64,000 nucleotides of DNA from Persicimonas caeni (GTDB lineage Bacteria; Myxococcota_A; Bradymonadia; Bradymonadales; Bradymonadaceae). Shown one piece after another: positions 28,402 to 36,650 of the stretch. Location: positions 1,267,001 to 1,331,000 of the forward strand of contig NZ_CP041186.1 in assembly GCF_006517175.1 (NCBI RefSeq), read 5' to 3'. The notes below the pieces were generated by a model, which was given only the letters and a program-made list of their open reading frames with translations, was not told the DNA's origin and searched no databases. Position 1 is the stretch's first letter. Each line of letters begins with the position of its first letter. Both the position numbers and the translations under genes were made by a program.

Positions 28402-29517
28402 ATGGCGAAGACAGCACCGGACGAAGACAAGCAGCCGGAAACTGCTGCCGAAGAAGAAGCCGAAAAGCAGGCCCACGAGAGCGAGGAGCTCGAAATCCCC
28501 GCCCTCGACGCCGAACTCGGCGAGAAGCTTCGTGAGGAACTCGGCGACGAGCGTCTCATCGAGATGTACGAAACGATGGTCCTCATCCGTCGCTTCGAGG
28601 AGCAGGCGGGGCGCGCCTACCAAATGGGCAAAATCAAGGGCTTCTGCCACCTGTATATCGGCCAAGAAGCCGTGGCCATGGGCTCCATCGGCGCGCTCGA
28701 GGAGCGCGACTATGTGGTGGCGGCATACCGCGAGCACGGCCAGGCCTTGGCACGCGGCCTCGACCCCGACGCCGTCATGGCCGAGTTGTTCGGCAAGGTC
28801 GACGGCGTCTCCAAGGGGAAAGGTGGCTCGATGCACCTGTTCGACACCGACAAGAACTTCTACGGCGGATGGGGCATCGTCGGCGGTCAGATTCCCACGG
28901 CGACCGGCGTGGCGTTTGCGGCCAAATACCGCGACGAGGAAGCCGTCTGCTTGTGCTATATGGGTGACGGCACCGTCCCCCAGGGTGCCTTCCACGAGTC
29001 GCTCAACATGGCGTCGACCTGGGACCTGCCGGTGGTCTACATCATCGAGAACAACCGCTACGGCATGGGCACGGCCGTCGAGCGCATCAGCGCCGAGACC
29101 GACATGTTCAAGAAAGCGGACGGCTACGCCATGGAAGGGGTCTTGGTCGAGGATGGCCAAGACGTCTTCAAGGTCTACGACGCCATCAAAACCGCCGCCG
29201 AGCGCGGCCGCAAAGAGAACCGACCCACCCTCGTCGAGATTCGCACCTACCGCTACCGCGGTCACTCGATGAGTGATCCGGCGACCTATCGTACCAAAGA
29301 AGAAGTCGAGCGTGAGCAGCGCAAAGATCCCATCCAGCGGTTCACCCGTTGGTTGGTCGAAAACGAGCTCAAGACCGAAGACGAACTCAAAGAAATCGAC
29401 GCGCGTTGCAAGCAACGAGCAAAGGACGCGGTCAAATTCGCCGACAAGGCCGACTTCCCCCCGGCGAGTGCGTTGACCGAGGACGTCTACGTCGACTGGC
29501 CGTGGGAAATCGAGTGA
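28402..29517 (+). CDS. pdhA: Pyruvate dehydrogenase E1 component, alpha subunit
   Basis: 371 residues from ATG 28402 (GTG 28393 is an alternative). With the beta subunit it decarboxylates pyruvate using thiamine diphosphate and loads acetyl on E2. G-D-G-T-V-P-Q-G near residue 188, followed some 25-30 residues later by E-N-N, is the ThDP/Mg motif; Y-R-G-H-S-M-S-D-P near 290 is the conserved phosphorylation-loop segment of alpha-type E1. The first 40 residues are an acidic extension of low complexity. The neighbours pdhB and E2 confirm the complex; E3 is not in the window. Pyruvate is preferred over branched-chain 2-oxo acids because of overall similarity, but that is not proven. Confidence 0.9.
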   Translation: MAKTAPDEDKQPETAAEEEAEKQAHESEELEIPALDAELGEKLREELGDERLIEMYETMVLIRRFEEQAGRAYQMGKIKGFCHLYIGQEAVAMGSIGALEERDYVVAAYREHGQALARGLDPDAVMAELFGKVDGVSKGKGGSMHLFDTDKNFYGGWGIVGGQIPTATGVAFAAKYRDEEAVCLCYMGDGTVPQGAFHESLNMASTWDLPVVYIIENNRYGMGTAVERISAETDMFKKADGYAMEGVLVEDGQDVFKVYDAIKTAAERGRKENRPTLVEIRTYRYRGHSMSDPATYRTKEEVEREQRKDPIQRFTRWLVENELKTEDELKEIDARCKQRAKDAVKFADKADFPPASALTEDVYVDWPWEIE

Positions 29518-29587
29518 TCGATTGAGGGTTCGAGGGATCGAGAGAACGACAACTGCGTAACAACAACTACGTGACTGCGGATACGTG

Positions 29588-30568
29588 ATGCGAACGATTG
29601 CATATAGAGAAGCCCTCAACGAAGCGATGGTCGAGGAGATGGAGCGCGACGAAGACGTGTTCCTGCTCGGCGAAGAGGTCGCCGAATACAACGGGGCCTA
29701 CAAAGTCAGCCAAGGCATGCTCGACAAGTTCGGGCCCAAGCGCGTCATCGACACGCCCATCGCCGAGCTCGGATTTGCCGGGCTGGGCATCGGCGCGGCG
29801 ATGGTGGGCTTGAAACCGATCGTCGAGATGATGACCTTCAACTTCGCGGTGCTCGCGCTCGATCAGGTCATCAACACGGCCGCCAAGATGCGCTATATGT
29901 CGGGTGGACAGCTCAGCTGCCCGGTCGTCGTGCGTGGAGCGGGCGGAGCCGGTGGCGCACTCGGCGCCCAGCACTCCCAGTCGCTCGAGGCGCAGTATGC
30001 CCACGTGCCCGGCCTCAAGGTGATGATGCCCTCGACGCCGTACGACGCCAAAGGCATGCTCAAGACCGCCATCCGCGACCCGGACCCGGTCATCTTCATC
30101 GAAGGTGAAATCCTGTACGGCCTGCAGGGCGAGGTGCCCGAAGAGGAGTACACGATTCCGATGGGCAAAGGTGATATCAAGCGCGAGGGCGCCGATTGCA
30201 CCCTCATCGCCTGGAGCCGCATGGTCCACGTGTGCAAGCAGGCTGCCGACAAGCTTGCCGACGAGGGGATCGACGTCGAAGTCGTCGACCTTCGCAGCCT
30301 TCGCCCGTTCGACAAAGACCTGCTGCGCGAGTCGATCAAAAAGACCAACCGCGCGGTCATCGTCGAAGAGGGGTGGCCGTGGGTCTCGGTCGGCGGCGCG
30401 GTCGCCGACTGGATCGCCCGGGACCTGTTCGACTGGCTCGACGCCCCGGTGGGCCGTGTCCATCAGCGCGACGTGCCGATGCCGTATGCGTTCAATCTCG
30501 AAGATGCGTCTCTTCCGGGTACCGAACAGGTGATCGAGGCGGTCAAGAAAGCGGCCTACGTGGCGTGA
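29588..30568 (+). CDS. pdhB: Pyruvate dehydrogenase E1 component, beta subunit
   Basis: 326 residues from ATG 29588 (an in-frame GTG lies one codon earlier, at 29585). R-E-A-L-N-E-A-M near the N-terminus, L-L-G-E-E-V near 27, the F-N-F-A-V-L-A-L-D-Q-V-I-N segment, R-G-A-G-G and A-Q-H-S-Q-S-L-E are the expected E1 beta motifs; the C-terminal transketolase-like domain has D-L-R-S-L-R-P. About 70 bp separates it from pdhA, with no clear ribosome binding site, so coupling or read-through is likely. Confidence 0.92.
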   Translation: MRTIAYREALNEAMVEEMERDEDVFLLGEEVAEYNGAYKVSQGMLDKFGPKRVIDTPIAELGFAGLGIGAAMVGLKPIVEMMTFNFAVLALDQVINTAAKMRYMSGGQLSCPVVVRGAGGAGGALGAQHSQSLEAQYAHVPGLKVMMPSTPYDAKGMLKTAIRDPDPVIFIEGEILYGLQGEVPEEEYTIPMGKGDIKREGADCTLIAWSRMVHVCKQAADKLADEGIDVEVVDLRSLRPFDKDLLRESIKKTNRAVIVEEGWPWVSVGGAVADWIARDLFDWLDAPVGRVHQRDVPMPYAFNLEDASLPGTEQVIEAVKKAAYVA

Positions 30569-30625
30569 CGGAACGCCAGCCGGAGCTCTCACGATAATCG
30601 ATAATATTTAACCGAAGAGAATAAT

Positions 30626-31912
30626 ATGGCTGAAGTAGTCACGATGCTCGCGCTCAGCCCCACCATGGATGAGGGCACCCTCGCCGAGTGGACGATCAAC
30701 GAGGGCGACGCGGTCGAAGAAGGCGAGATCCTCGCCGAGGTCGAAACCGACAAAGCGACCATGGAGATGGAGTCGTTCTTCGAGGGTACGCTGCTCAAGC
30801 AGCTCGTCTCCCCCGGCGATGCCGTGCCCGTGGGCGCGCCCATCGCGATTATCGGCGAGGCCGACGAGGACATCTCGGACGTCCTCGCCGAGCTCGAAGG
30901 TGGCGAGGCCGGCGGCGAGGCCCCGACAGAGAAGGTCGCCGAGGAAGCCGCTGCCGCAGAGCCGGCCAAGACGGCGGCTCCTGCAGAGGAAGCTCCGCGC
31001 CCGGCCGCTCAGGCCGAGACCGGTCGCCTCAAGGCGAGCCCCCTGGCCCGCCGTATGGCAGAAGACGAAGGCCTCGACCTGACCTCGATCCAGGGAAGTG
31101 GTCCCGCGGGGCGCATCATCAAGCGTGACATCGAAGAGGCCCTCGAAGGCCGCGGCGCGGCGGCCGAGGCCGCTCCCGAAGTCGCCCTCAAGGCTGCCCC
31201 GACTCCGGCACCCGAGTTGCCCGCCGAAGATATCCCGCTCAGCCAGATGCGAAAGACGATCGCCAAGCGCCTGGTCAGCGTGTGGCAGTCGACCCCGCAC
31301 TTTACGCTGACGATGGACATCGACATGGCCAAGGCCATGGCGAAACGAAAAGAAATCAACGAAGGGCTCAAGGCCGCCGAGATCGAAGCCAAAATCTCGG
31401 TCAACGACATGATCGTCAAAGCGTGCGCCGTTGCCCTCAAAGAGTTCCCGGCGATGAACGTCGCCTTCCAGGGCGACCACCTCAAGCAGTTCAACGAGGT
31501 GCACGTGGGCGTGGCCGTGGCCATCGAAGATGGCCTGATCACCCCGACGGTGCGAAATACCGATCAGAAGGGCCTGCGCCAAATCTCCAGCGAGATTCGC
31601 GAGCTGGCGGGACGCGCGCAGGACAAGCGCCTCAAGCCCGAAGAGTATAGCGGCGGAACGTTCACCGTCAGCAACCTGGGCATGTTCGGCATCGACCACT
31701 TCATGGCCGTCATCAACCCGCCCCAAGCCGGCATCCTCGCCTGCGGCGCGGTCAAGAAGGTCCCGGTGGTCGAAGATGGTGAGCTGACCGTGGGCACGCG
31801 CATGAAGGTGACGCTGTCGTGCGACCACCGCGCGGTCGACGGCGCCGTGGGCGCTCAGTTCCTGCAGCGCGTCCAGCGCCTGCTCGAAAATCCCCTGCTT
31901 TTGATGGTCTGA
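30626..31912 (+). CDS. pdhC: Dihydrolipoamide acetyltransferase (E2) of the pyruvate dehydrogenase complex
   Basis: 428 residues. One lipoyl domain (1-80) with the lipoylated lysine in E-T-D-K-A-T-M, at residue 43; an Ala/Pro/Glu-rich linker; a peripheral-subunit binding domain (about 130-165, S-P-L-A-R-R and G-P-A-G-R-I); another flexible linker; and the catalytic core with S-C-D-H-R-A-V-D-G-A near 393-402 containing the active-site histidine and aspartate. It moves acetyl from lipoate to CoA. A clear GAAGAGA precedes the ATG. Last gene of the operon, followed by a strong terminator. Confidence 0.94.
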   Translation: MAEVVTMLALSPTMDEGTLAEWTINEGDAVEEGEILAEVETDKATMEMESFFEGTLLKQLVSPGDAVPVGAPIAIIGEADEDISDVLAELEGGEAGGEAPTEKVAEEAAAAEPAKTAAPAEEAPRPAAQAETGRLKASPLARRMAEDEGLDLTSIQGSGPAGRIIKRDIEEALEGRGAAAEAAPEVALKAAPTPAPELPAEDIPLSQMRKTIAKRLVSVWQSTPHFTLTMDIDMAKAMAKRKEINEGLKAAEIEAKISVNDMIVKACAVALKEFPAMNVAFQGDHLKQFNEVHVGVAVAIEDGLITPTVRNTDQKGLRQISSEIRELAGRAQDKRLKPEEYSGGTFTVSNLGMFGIDHFMAVINPPQAGILACGAVKKVPVVEDGELTVGTRMKVTLSCDHRAVDGAVGAQFLQRVQRLLENPLLLMV

Positions 31913-31942
31913 TTGCGGCTGATTCGACTTATGCGGGCGCTA

Positions 31943-32075
31943 CGCAGCCCCTAAATCCTTAGTTGCTCGAAAAAAAAAAGGCGCCTCAACTCCTGCAAGG
32001 CTTTCGCTGTGGGAGTTGAGGCGCCTCGGTTTTTGAAGGCCTTCGATTTGGGCAATTAAGGACTCAGGGGTTGCG
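31943..32075. repeat. Dispersed inverted-repeat element, copy B (flanks the E2 terminator)
   Basis: Arms at 31943-31966 and 32052-32075 pair at 20 of 24 positions and match the arms of the element at 23805-23873 (core GCAATTAAGGA). In this copy the spacer contains the pdh terminator. Confidence 0.7.
31979..32036 (+). terminator. Terminator of the pyruvate dehydrogenase operon
   Basis: Perfect 15-bp stem (AGGCGCCTCAACTCC with its complement at 32012-32026), 18-nt loop, followed by CGGTTTTTG; a run of ten A precedes it, so it can also work on the minus strand. Confidence 0.9.
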
Positions 32076-32094
32076 ACTTGCTACGTGGTTCAGA

Positions 32095-32694
32095 TCAGCG
32101 GCAGGTCGCGGCCGGGCATTCTCCGGCAATCTCGCTCCACATCGGCATCTGGCGCGCCATGTCGAGGGTGGCGTCGCACTCGGCTTTGGCGCGGCGCTTG
32201 GCCTCTTGGCTCTGCTCGTGCACGCCCCAGCCGCAAATGACGTCTTCCTTGGCCTCCGAGCAGTCCCCTTCGACCGGACAGATGCGCACGCACGAAAAAC
32301 ACTGGGGCTGATCGACTCGCGTTGACGAGCGAGGCTCGGGCTCTGAAGTCTCGGTCTCAGGTGCCTTGGCGGCGAGTTCTCGGCCCTTGTCTTCGTCCGA
32401 GTCGTTGGGCTGTGTAGAGTCGCCGGGAGCCTTCGGCTCGTCGACCTCCTCTTCCTCTTCATCACCAATGCTGCCACTGGCGGCAACCGGTACGGCTTCG
32501 CCCGGCATGCTCTTGACGAAGAACGGGTCTTCGTCGGCCGGCGGGGGCCGCCCGATGACTTCGTCTTCGGCCGTTTCCGTCTTTTTCTGGGAAGTGGACG
32601 TGCAGGCGGGAGCCAACACGGTTGAGACAACGAGAATCAGCACCATCCAGCCGTGTCCCCCCGGCCAGTCGAGTGCAATTGTGAGCCGCTTCAT
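32095..32694 (-). CDS. Lipoprotein with C-terminal Cys cluster
   Basis: 199 residues from ATG 32694, which overlaps the gtrA-like stop as ATGA. Signal peptide with lipobox L-A-P-A-C. Residues about 25-125 are an acidic, disordered-looking linker (runs of Glu/Asp/Pro). The last 75 residues carry C-F-S-C-V-R-I-C-P and three to four further Cys plus a basic helix, so a small disulfide- or metal-bound domain is likely. I do not recognise a family. Coupled to a GtrA-like flippase and a GNAT enzyme, it may act in envelope modification (inference). Confidence 0.75.
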   Translation of the reverse strand: MKRLTIALDWPGGHGWMVLILVVSTVLAPACTSTSQKKTETAEDEVIGRPPPADEDPFFVKSMPGEAVPVAASGSIGDEEEEEVDEPKAPGDSTQPNDSDEDKGRELAAKAPETETSEPEPRSSTRVDQPQCFSCVRICPVEGDCSEAKEDVICGWGVHEQSQEAKRRAKAECDATLDMARQMPMWSEIAGECPAATCR

Positions 32695-33245
32695 TCCTTG
32701 ACCTCGGCGTCGCGAAACGCCCAAAGATGACTTGCGAGAAAGTTGATGCCCATGCCGACGATGATGCCGGTGAGCACGGCCAGCGTCGGGCCGATATCGA
32801 TGCTGGTGGGCTCCACCGGAACCACTGCCGGAATGTCGACGATCAGGCTGTCGAAGACCAACGCCACCGCTGCCGAGGCGACCAACAACTGGACACCCGC
32901 GGCCACGGAGGCACTCACGTAGTATTTGGTCAGCCGGCCGAACCAATCGCGTCGCCTCGCCCCTTTGACGCGATCACCCCAGGTCCACATGTCGTTGAGC
33001 AGAAAATTCGTAAAAATGCTCACCACGATGCCCAGCGCGTTGGCCACCGAGAATTGCATCGAGGCCATGCGAAAGAGCACTTCGAAGACCGCCAAGTTGA
33101 CGAAGACCCCGGAGACGCCGACCAGGCCGAACTTGACCAGCCGCTTGAGGCGCTCGGGCGTCAACAATGCCAACCCGAAGATTCCTTGCGACGAGGTAAC
33201 ACCGGCGTCGGCCAGATCGGCCCCGCCCATCGACTCGGTGCTCAT
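32691..33245 (-). CDS. GtrA-family membrane protein
   Basis: 184 residues from ATG 33245. Four membrane segments (about 32-52, 62-82, 110-132, 150-172). F-G-L-V-G-V-S-G-V-F-V-N at the start of the first helix, N-F-L-L-N-D-M-W-T-W in the middle and F-L-A-S-H-L-W-A-F at the end are GtrA/DPMS-family marks. GtrA-like proteins are thought to flip polyprenyl-linked sugars, or to assist glycosyltransferases. Lies between the GNAT gene (22 bp upstream) and a lipoprotein gene (4-bp overlap), a tight three-gene operon. Confidence 0.85.
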   Translation of the reverse strand: MSTESMGGADLADAGVTSSQGIFGLALLTPERLKRLVKFGLVGVSGVFVNLAVFEVLFRMASMQFSVANALGIVVSIFTNFLLNDMWTWGDRVKGARRRDWFGRLTKYYVSASVAAGVQLLVASAAVALVFDSLIVDIPAVVPVEPTSIDIGPTLAVLTGIIVGMGINFLASHLWAFRDAEVKE

Positions 33246-33267
33246 GCGTGCCCCCCCGGGCTTGCTA

Positions 33268-34200
33268 CTACTCGTGGAGTGATTCGACAAAGACGGTCTG
33301 GTAGTCCGCGTGGAATTGGAAACCCACTTTGTCATAAACGCGGTGGGCTGCTTCATTTTCCGCGTTTACGTACAGAGTAATCCGCGGGAGGCCAGACTCG
33401 AATAACTCTTGGCAGATGTCAAATAGTGCTCGCGAGGCAAAACCCTGCCCCCGGAAACGAGGCGGGGTAAAGACCCCGGAGATTTGGGTCCCGAAGCCCG
33501 AGCAGGCCGACAAATCCGTCTTGAACAGCAGACGACGGTGGTCGTCGAACCAAGCAAAGCTTCGGCCCGACTGGATGCGATGGCGCACATGCTTCCGAAA
33601 AGCCTCGGGCTGAACTTCGAGGGGATCTTCGAGGGTCTCCTCCAGGTGCATCTGGGCGCTGGCCAGATAGATCGCCTCGAGTTCCTCGAGCCGAGCTCGC
33701 CGAACCTCAGTGGGCTCGAAGCGGCTTCGAAGTTGCGGATGCACCGCGTCGTACCAATGATCGCGAGTCAGCACGTAGAGGTGCTGGTCGCGGTCGAGAC
33801 GTGCGCGTACCCGAGGCCGCGCATCGACGGCGGCGTAAGCTCGCCAAAATGGCGTGACCGAGTCTCGCGCCGACACCACATGCTCCAAAACCAAGCCTCG
33901 GCGCCGGTACCACTGCCCCATCACGGCCGCTGCGCTCGGATCGCGCGCGTGTACCAAGATCAACCGATTGGAGATCACCAACGAGACGGCCTCCAGGTGC
34001 CCCGAGGGCGCGCGAAGTCCGGCGTAGTGATACAGGTCGGGGCGCCCTCGCGCACAGACACCGTGGTTGTCGAGCCAACACAACTGGAACAGATTGCGCG
34101 GCACGTCCGCCGACAAAAAGGCGAGCATCTCCGCCCGGTTGCTCTCATCGAGCACCGCCGGTACTCGCTGATACCTGTCTCGCAGTTGAAATGTGGCCAT
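33268..34200 (-). CDS. GNAT-family N-acetyltransferase with N-terminal extension domain
   Basis: 310 residues from ATG 34200. The C-terminal half (about 170-310) is a GNAT fold; R-F-R-G-Q-G-F-A-S-R near 260 is the acetyl-CoA pyrophosphate loop (R/Q-x-x-G-x-G/A). The N-terminal half looks like a degenerate second GNAT-like domain, as in DUF4081-type proteins, in which the substrate is unknown. First gene of an operon with a GtrA-like flippase and a lipoprotein, so an envelope substrate is possible (inference). Confidence 0.8.
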   Translation of the reverse strand: MATFQLRDRYQRVPAVLDESNRAEMLAFLSADVPRNLFQLCWLDNHGVCARGRPDLYHYAGLRAPSGHLEAVSLVISNRLILVHARDPSAAAVMGQWYRRRGLVLEHVVSARDSVTPFWRAYAAVDARPRVRARLDRDQHLYVLTRDHWYDAVHPQLRSRFEPTEVRRARLEELEAIYLASAQMHLEETLEDPLEVQPEAFRKHVRHRIQSGRSFAWFDDHRRLLFKTDLSACSGFGTQISGVFTPPRFRGQGFASRALFDICQELFESGLPRITLYVNAENEAAHRVYDKVGFQFHADYQTVFVESLHE

Positions 34201-34268
34201 GGTCGTCTCTGAACGTGCGGGGGCGCTGACCTCAGTAGCAATGTATGGAGGCGGAGCCCGCAAGCAAG

Positions 34269-34292
34269 AACCCGGCGCCAAGACGCCGGGTT
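34269..34292 (-). terminator. Terminator after the coiled-coil membrane protein
   Basis: Minus strand: AACCCGGCG pairs with CGCCGGGTT (9 bp, 6-nt loop), followed by CTTGCTTG, a weak T-rich tail. About 30 bp past the stop at 34323. Confidence 0.65.
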
Positions 34293-34322
34293 CTGTGGTG
34301 CTCTCGCGGTTTGTCGGCTCGC

Positions 34323-35159
34323 TTAGAAGCCGCCAAACGGATCGGTATCGTCACCCAAGTCGAGCTTGAGACCTGGCTTTTTCTTCTTCTTCGGCTTGCT
34401 TCGCGAGCTGCTGCGCGACTTGCGCGCCTTGCTCGACGAGCGGCTGGAGCGGCTGCGGCGAACCTTGCGCCGCGAGCGATCCTTGTCGTCGTCTTCCTCG
34501 ACCTTCTTCTCCTCTTTGGGCAGCGGCGTAAAGCCCATGGTAACGAGCTTCACCTCGTCTTCCTTGGGCTGATAGATCGCCTTGCTAAACGGGGTCTTGT
34601 CGACCTCGTAGCTGCCCTGCAGGAAGGCAAACGCGCCCCCGCCGATGCCGAGCACCAGCACGGCAACCAGCGCCAAGACCAGCCCCGAGCTTTTCGAGGA
34701 GCCGGCGTCGGCCTGCATCTGAGGCTGCGGTCCGGTGGCCGCGGCAGCCTGCTGAGGGGTTGGTGCGTGCTGCTGAGCCGCCATGGCAGCCTGCTGGGCC
34801 TGTTGGGCCTGCTGAGCTTGCTGCTGCGCCTCTTCGTCGTCGTCTTCTTCGGGCTCTTCCCACTCGCCCTTGGCCTTGAGCTCTTCGATCCGAAGCGCCT
34901 CCGCGCGCTCGGCGCGGCGCTTTTCGAGGTCGTCGAGTCGATCTTGCTCGGCGGTGATGCGCGCCTGAGCCTCGGCACGGCGCCGAGCCTCTTCCTCTTC
35001 CTTCTTGCGGCGCTCCTCTTCTTCCTTGGCCTTGAGCTCGGCTTCGATACGCTCCTGTTCGGCAGCCGCCTCGTCCTCGGTCTCGCTGAGAATACCAGCG
35101 AGCAGGTCATTAGCGTCGTCGTCGCTCGCCCAGTCGTCGCCCTTCTTAAATTTTGACAC
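34323..35159 (-). CDS. Coiled-coil protein with one membrane segment and basic tail
   Basis: 278 residues. I place the start at GTG 35159 because GAGGAGA lies 6 nt upstream; there is no better ATG. Residues about 20-110 are a long Glu/Arg/Lys-rich coiled coil, then a Gln/Ala-rich stretch, one hydrophobic segment (about 158-178), a short folded part, and a tail packed with Ser/Arg and Lys-rich runs. Probably a single-pass inner membrane protein with a long cytoplasmic coil; similar layouts are seen in Myxococcota but I cannot name a family. It follows the PFK and kinase genes on the same strand. Confidence 0.68.
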   Translation of the reverse strand: MSKFKKGDDWASDDDANDLLAGILSETEDEAAAEQERIEAELKAKEEEERRKKEEEEARRRAEAQARITAEQDRLDDLEKRRAERAEALRIEELKAKGEWEEPEEDDDEEAQQQAQQAQQAQQAAMAAQQHAPTPQQAAAATGPQPQMQADAGSSKSSGLVLALVAVLVLGIGGGAFAFLQGSYEVDKTPFSKAIYQPKEDEVKLVTMGFTPLPKEEKKVEEDDDKDRSRRKVRRSRSSRSSSKARKSRSSSRSKPKKKKKPGLKLDLGDDTDPFGGF

Positions 35160-35283
35160 GTCCCATCTCCTCTCTGAAGTTCCCTGCAACAGTATAGTGC
35201 GCCAGCGGCGTTCGTACAACCAGCCGTCGAGTGCTGGCGCCCCTTCCTATGCCTTGGTTCAACGCAGCCAAGCACAAAACGAT

Positions 35284-36594
35284 CTAAGATTTTTCTTCGT
35301 CGGCCAACTCGTCGCGAACTTCGTCCTCCCAGGCGAACGCGTCCGGCTCACCTTCGACCAGGGGCCCGAACTCGGCGACAAACTCGTCGGGCGTGCAGTT
35401 GGCCGCCTGCGCCAGGCGTTCGACATCATCGCGATCGTCGAGATCTTTGCGGGTCAGCCGCTGCATGTAGCGGCGCGCGACGAGATAGCTCTCCGCAGAG
35501 ACATCGACGTTGCGCACGATGGTGCGCCCGGTATCCGGGTCGCGCATCTTCTCGAAGGGGACGAATTGCCGGCGGTTTTCCTCGAGCACGACCATTGCGT
35601 TGCTCCCCCCGTCGGCCAGAAATTTGACCGCCCCGTAGCCGAGATCGCGCGTGTACTCGATGTCGAAGGGCACCGGATCGGCGCAGCGGAGCTCGTAGCC
35701 GAGCTTGATCTCGCGAAATTTGGTGTCGATACCGCGCTCTTTGAGCCCGTGAGAGACGATATCGCTCAAAATCGAGCCCAAGTTGATATTGGCCAGTCGA
35801 ATGTGGCCAAACGCGTCGCGCCCCGCGTCCGGAAAGCGCTCGAGTTCGGAGGGCTTGAGGACCTCGATGAGCCCCTCGGCGAGCACCGCCACCCCCCAGT
35901 TACGCCCGTGAGCGCGTCCCTTGATGACCGCGCCCTCCAAGATTTTGGCGAAGCGGTCGATGGAAGCCTCGTCGGGGCCGAACTCCTCGGGGATGAGGGT
36001 GATATGGGCGCCGGCAGCCTTGCCGATGCCCAGCGCCAGGTGACCGGCCTGCCGTCCCATGCTGACCACCAAGTACCAACGCCCGGTCGTCTGGGCGTCG
36101 ACGATCAGGTTTTGGACCATGCTCACACCCACGCTGCGCGCGGTGGTGTACCCGAAGGTGGGCACCCCGGGCGGCAGCGGCAGGTCGTTGTCGATGGTCT
36201 TGGGCACGTGGGCGCAGCGAAGCTTGCCCCCCATCTTGTCGGCAATGACGCTGGCGCCAAAGGCGGTGTCGTCACCGCCGATGGTCACCAAAAGATCGAT
36301 GTTGTGGCGCTGGAGCGTCTCGACGATGCGCTCCATGTTGTCGCCCTGGGCGGGGTTGGTGCGCGACATGCCCAACACCGCCCCGCCCCGGAAATGAATC
36401 CACGACACATCGTGAAGCGTGAGCCGCTCGAGATCGTCCTCGACGAGACCGCGATAGCCGTCATGAACTCCGTAGACCTCCCAGCCCAAGTTGATTGCCT
36501 CGATGGTTACCGCGCTGATGACCGAATTGATCCCGGGCGCGGGGCCACCGCTCGCCAAGACCGCCAACCGTTTGGTGGTATTCTTCGTCGCCAA
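35284..36594 (-). CDS. pfp: 6-phosphofructokinase, pyrophosphate-dependent type
   Basis: 436 residues from TTG 36594 (GGAGGAG 5-7 nt upstream). I-G-G-D-D-T near residue 105 and P-K-T-I-D-N-D-L near 130 are the catalytic motifs. In ATP-using enzymes these read G-G-D-G-S and P-G-T-I-D-N-D; the second Asp and the Lys seen here are the residues linked to use of PPi in place of ATP. It would interconvert fructose-6-phosphate and fructose-1,6-bisphosphate reversibly. Just below an STPK-FHA gene on the same strand (56 bp), so the kinase may control it (inference). Confidence 0.87.
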   Translation of the reverse strand: MATKNTTKRLAVLASGGPAPGINSVISAVTIEAINLGWEVYGVHDGYRGLVEDDLERLTLHDVSWIHFRGGAVLGMSRTNPAQGDNMERIVETLQRHNIDLLVTIGGDDTAFGASVIADKMGGKLRCAHVPKTIDNDLPLPPGVPTFGYTTARSVGVSMVQNLIVDAQTTGRWYLVVSMGRQAGHLALGIGKAAGAHITLIPEEFGPDEASIDRFAKILEGAVIKGRAHGRNWGVAVLAEGLIEVLKPSELERFPDAGRDAFGHIRLANINLGSILSDIVSHGLKERGIDTKFREIKLGYELRCADPVPFDIEYTRDLGYGAVKFLADGGSNAMVVLEENRRQFVPFEKMRDPDTGRTIVRNVDVSAESYLVARRYMQRLTRKDLDDRDDVERLAQAANCTPDEFVAEFGPLVEGEPDAFAWEDEVRDELADEEKS

Positions 36595-36650
36595 CTTGCT
36601 CCTCCGAATCCGATACGAAATCAGTGGTGGTGGTGCGTACGGTTGAAAAG

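Noticed and set aside
31971-31980. Run of ten A before the pdh terminator as a slippage site
   Set aside because: It lies outside any coding region and is explained by the bidirectional terminator.
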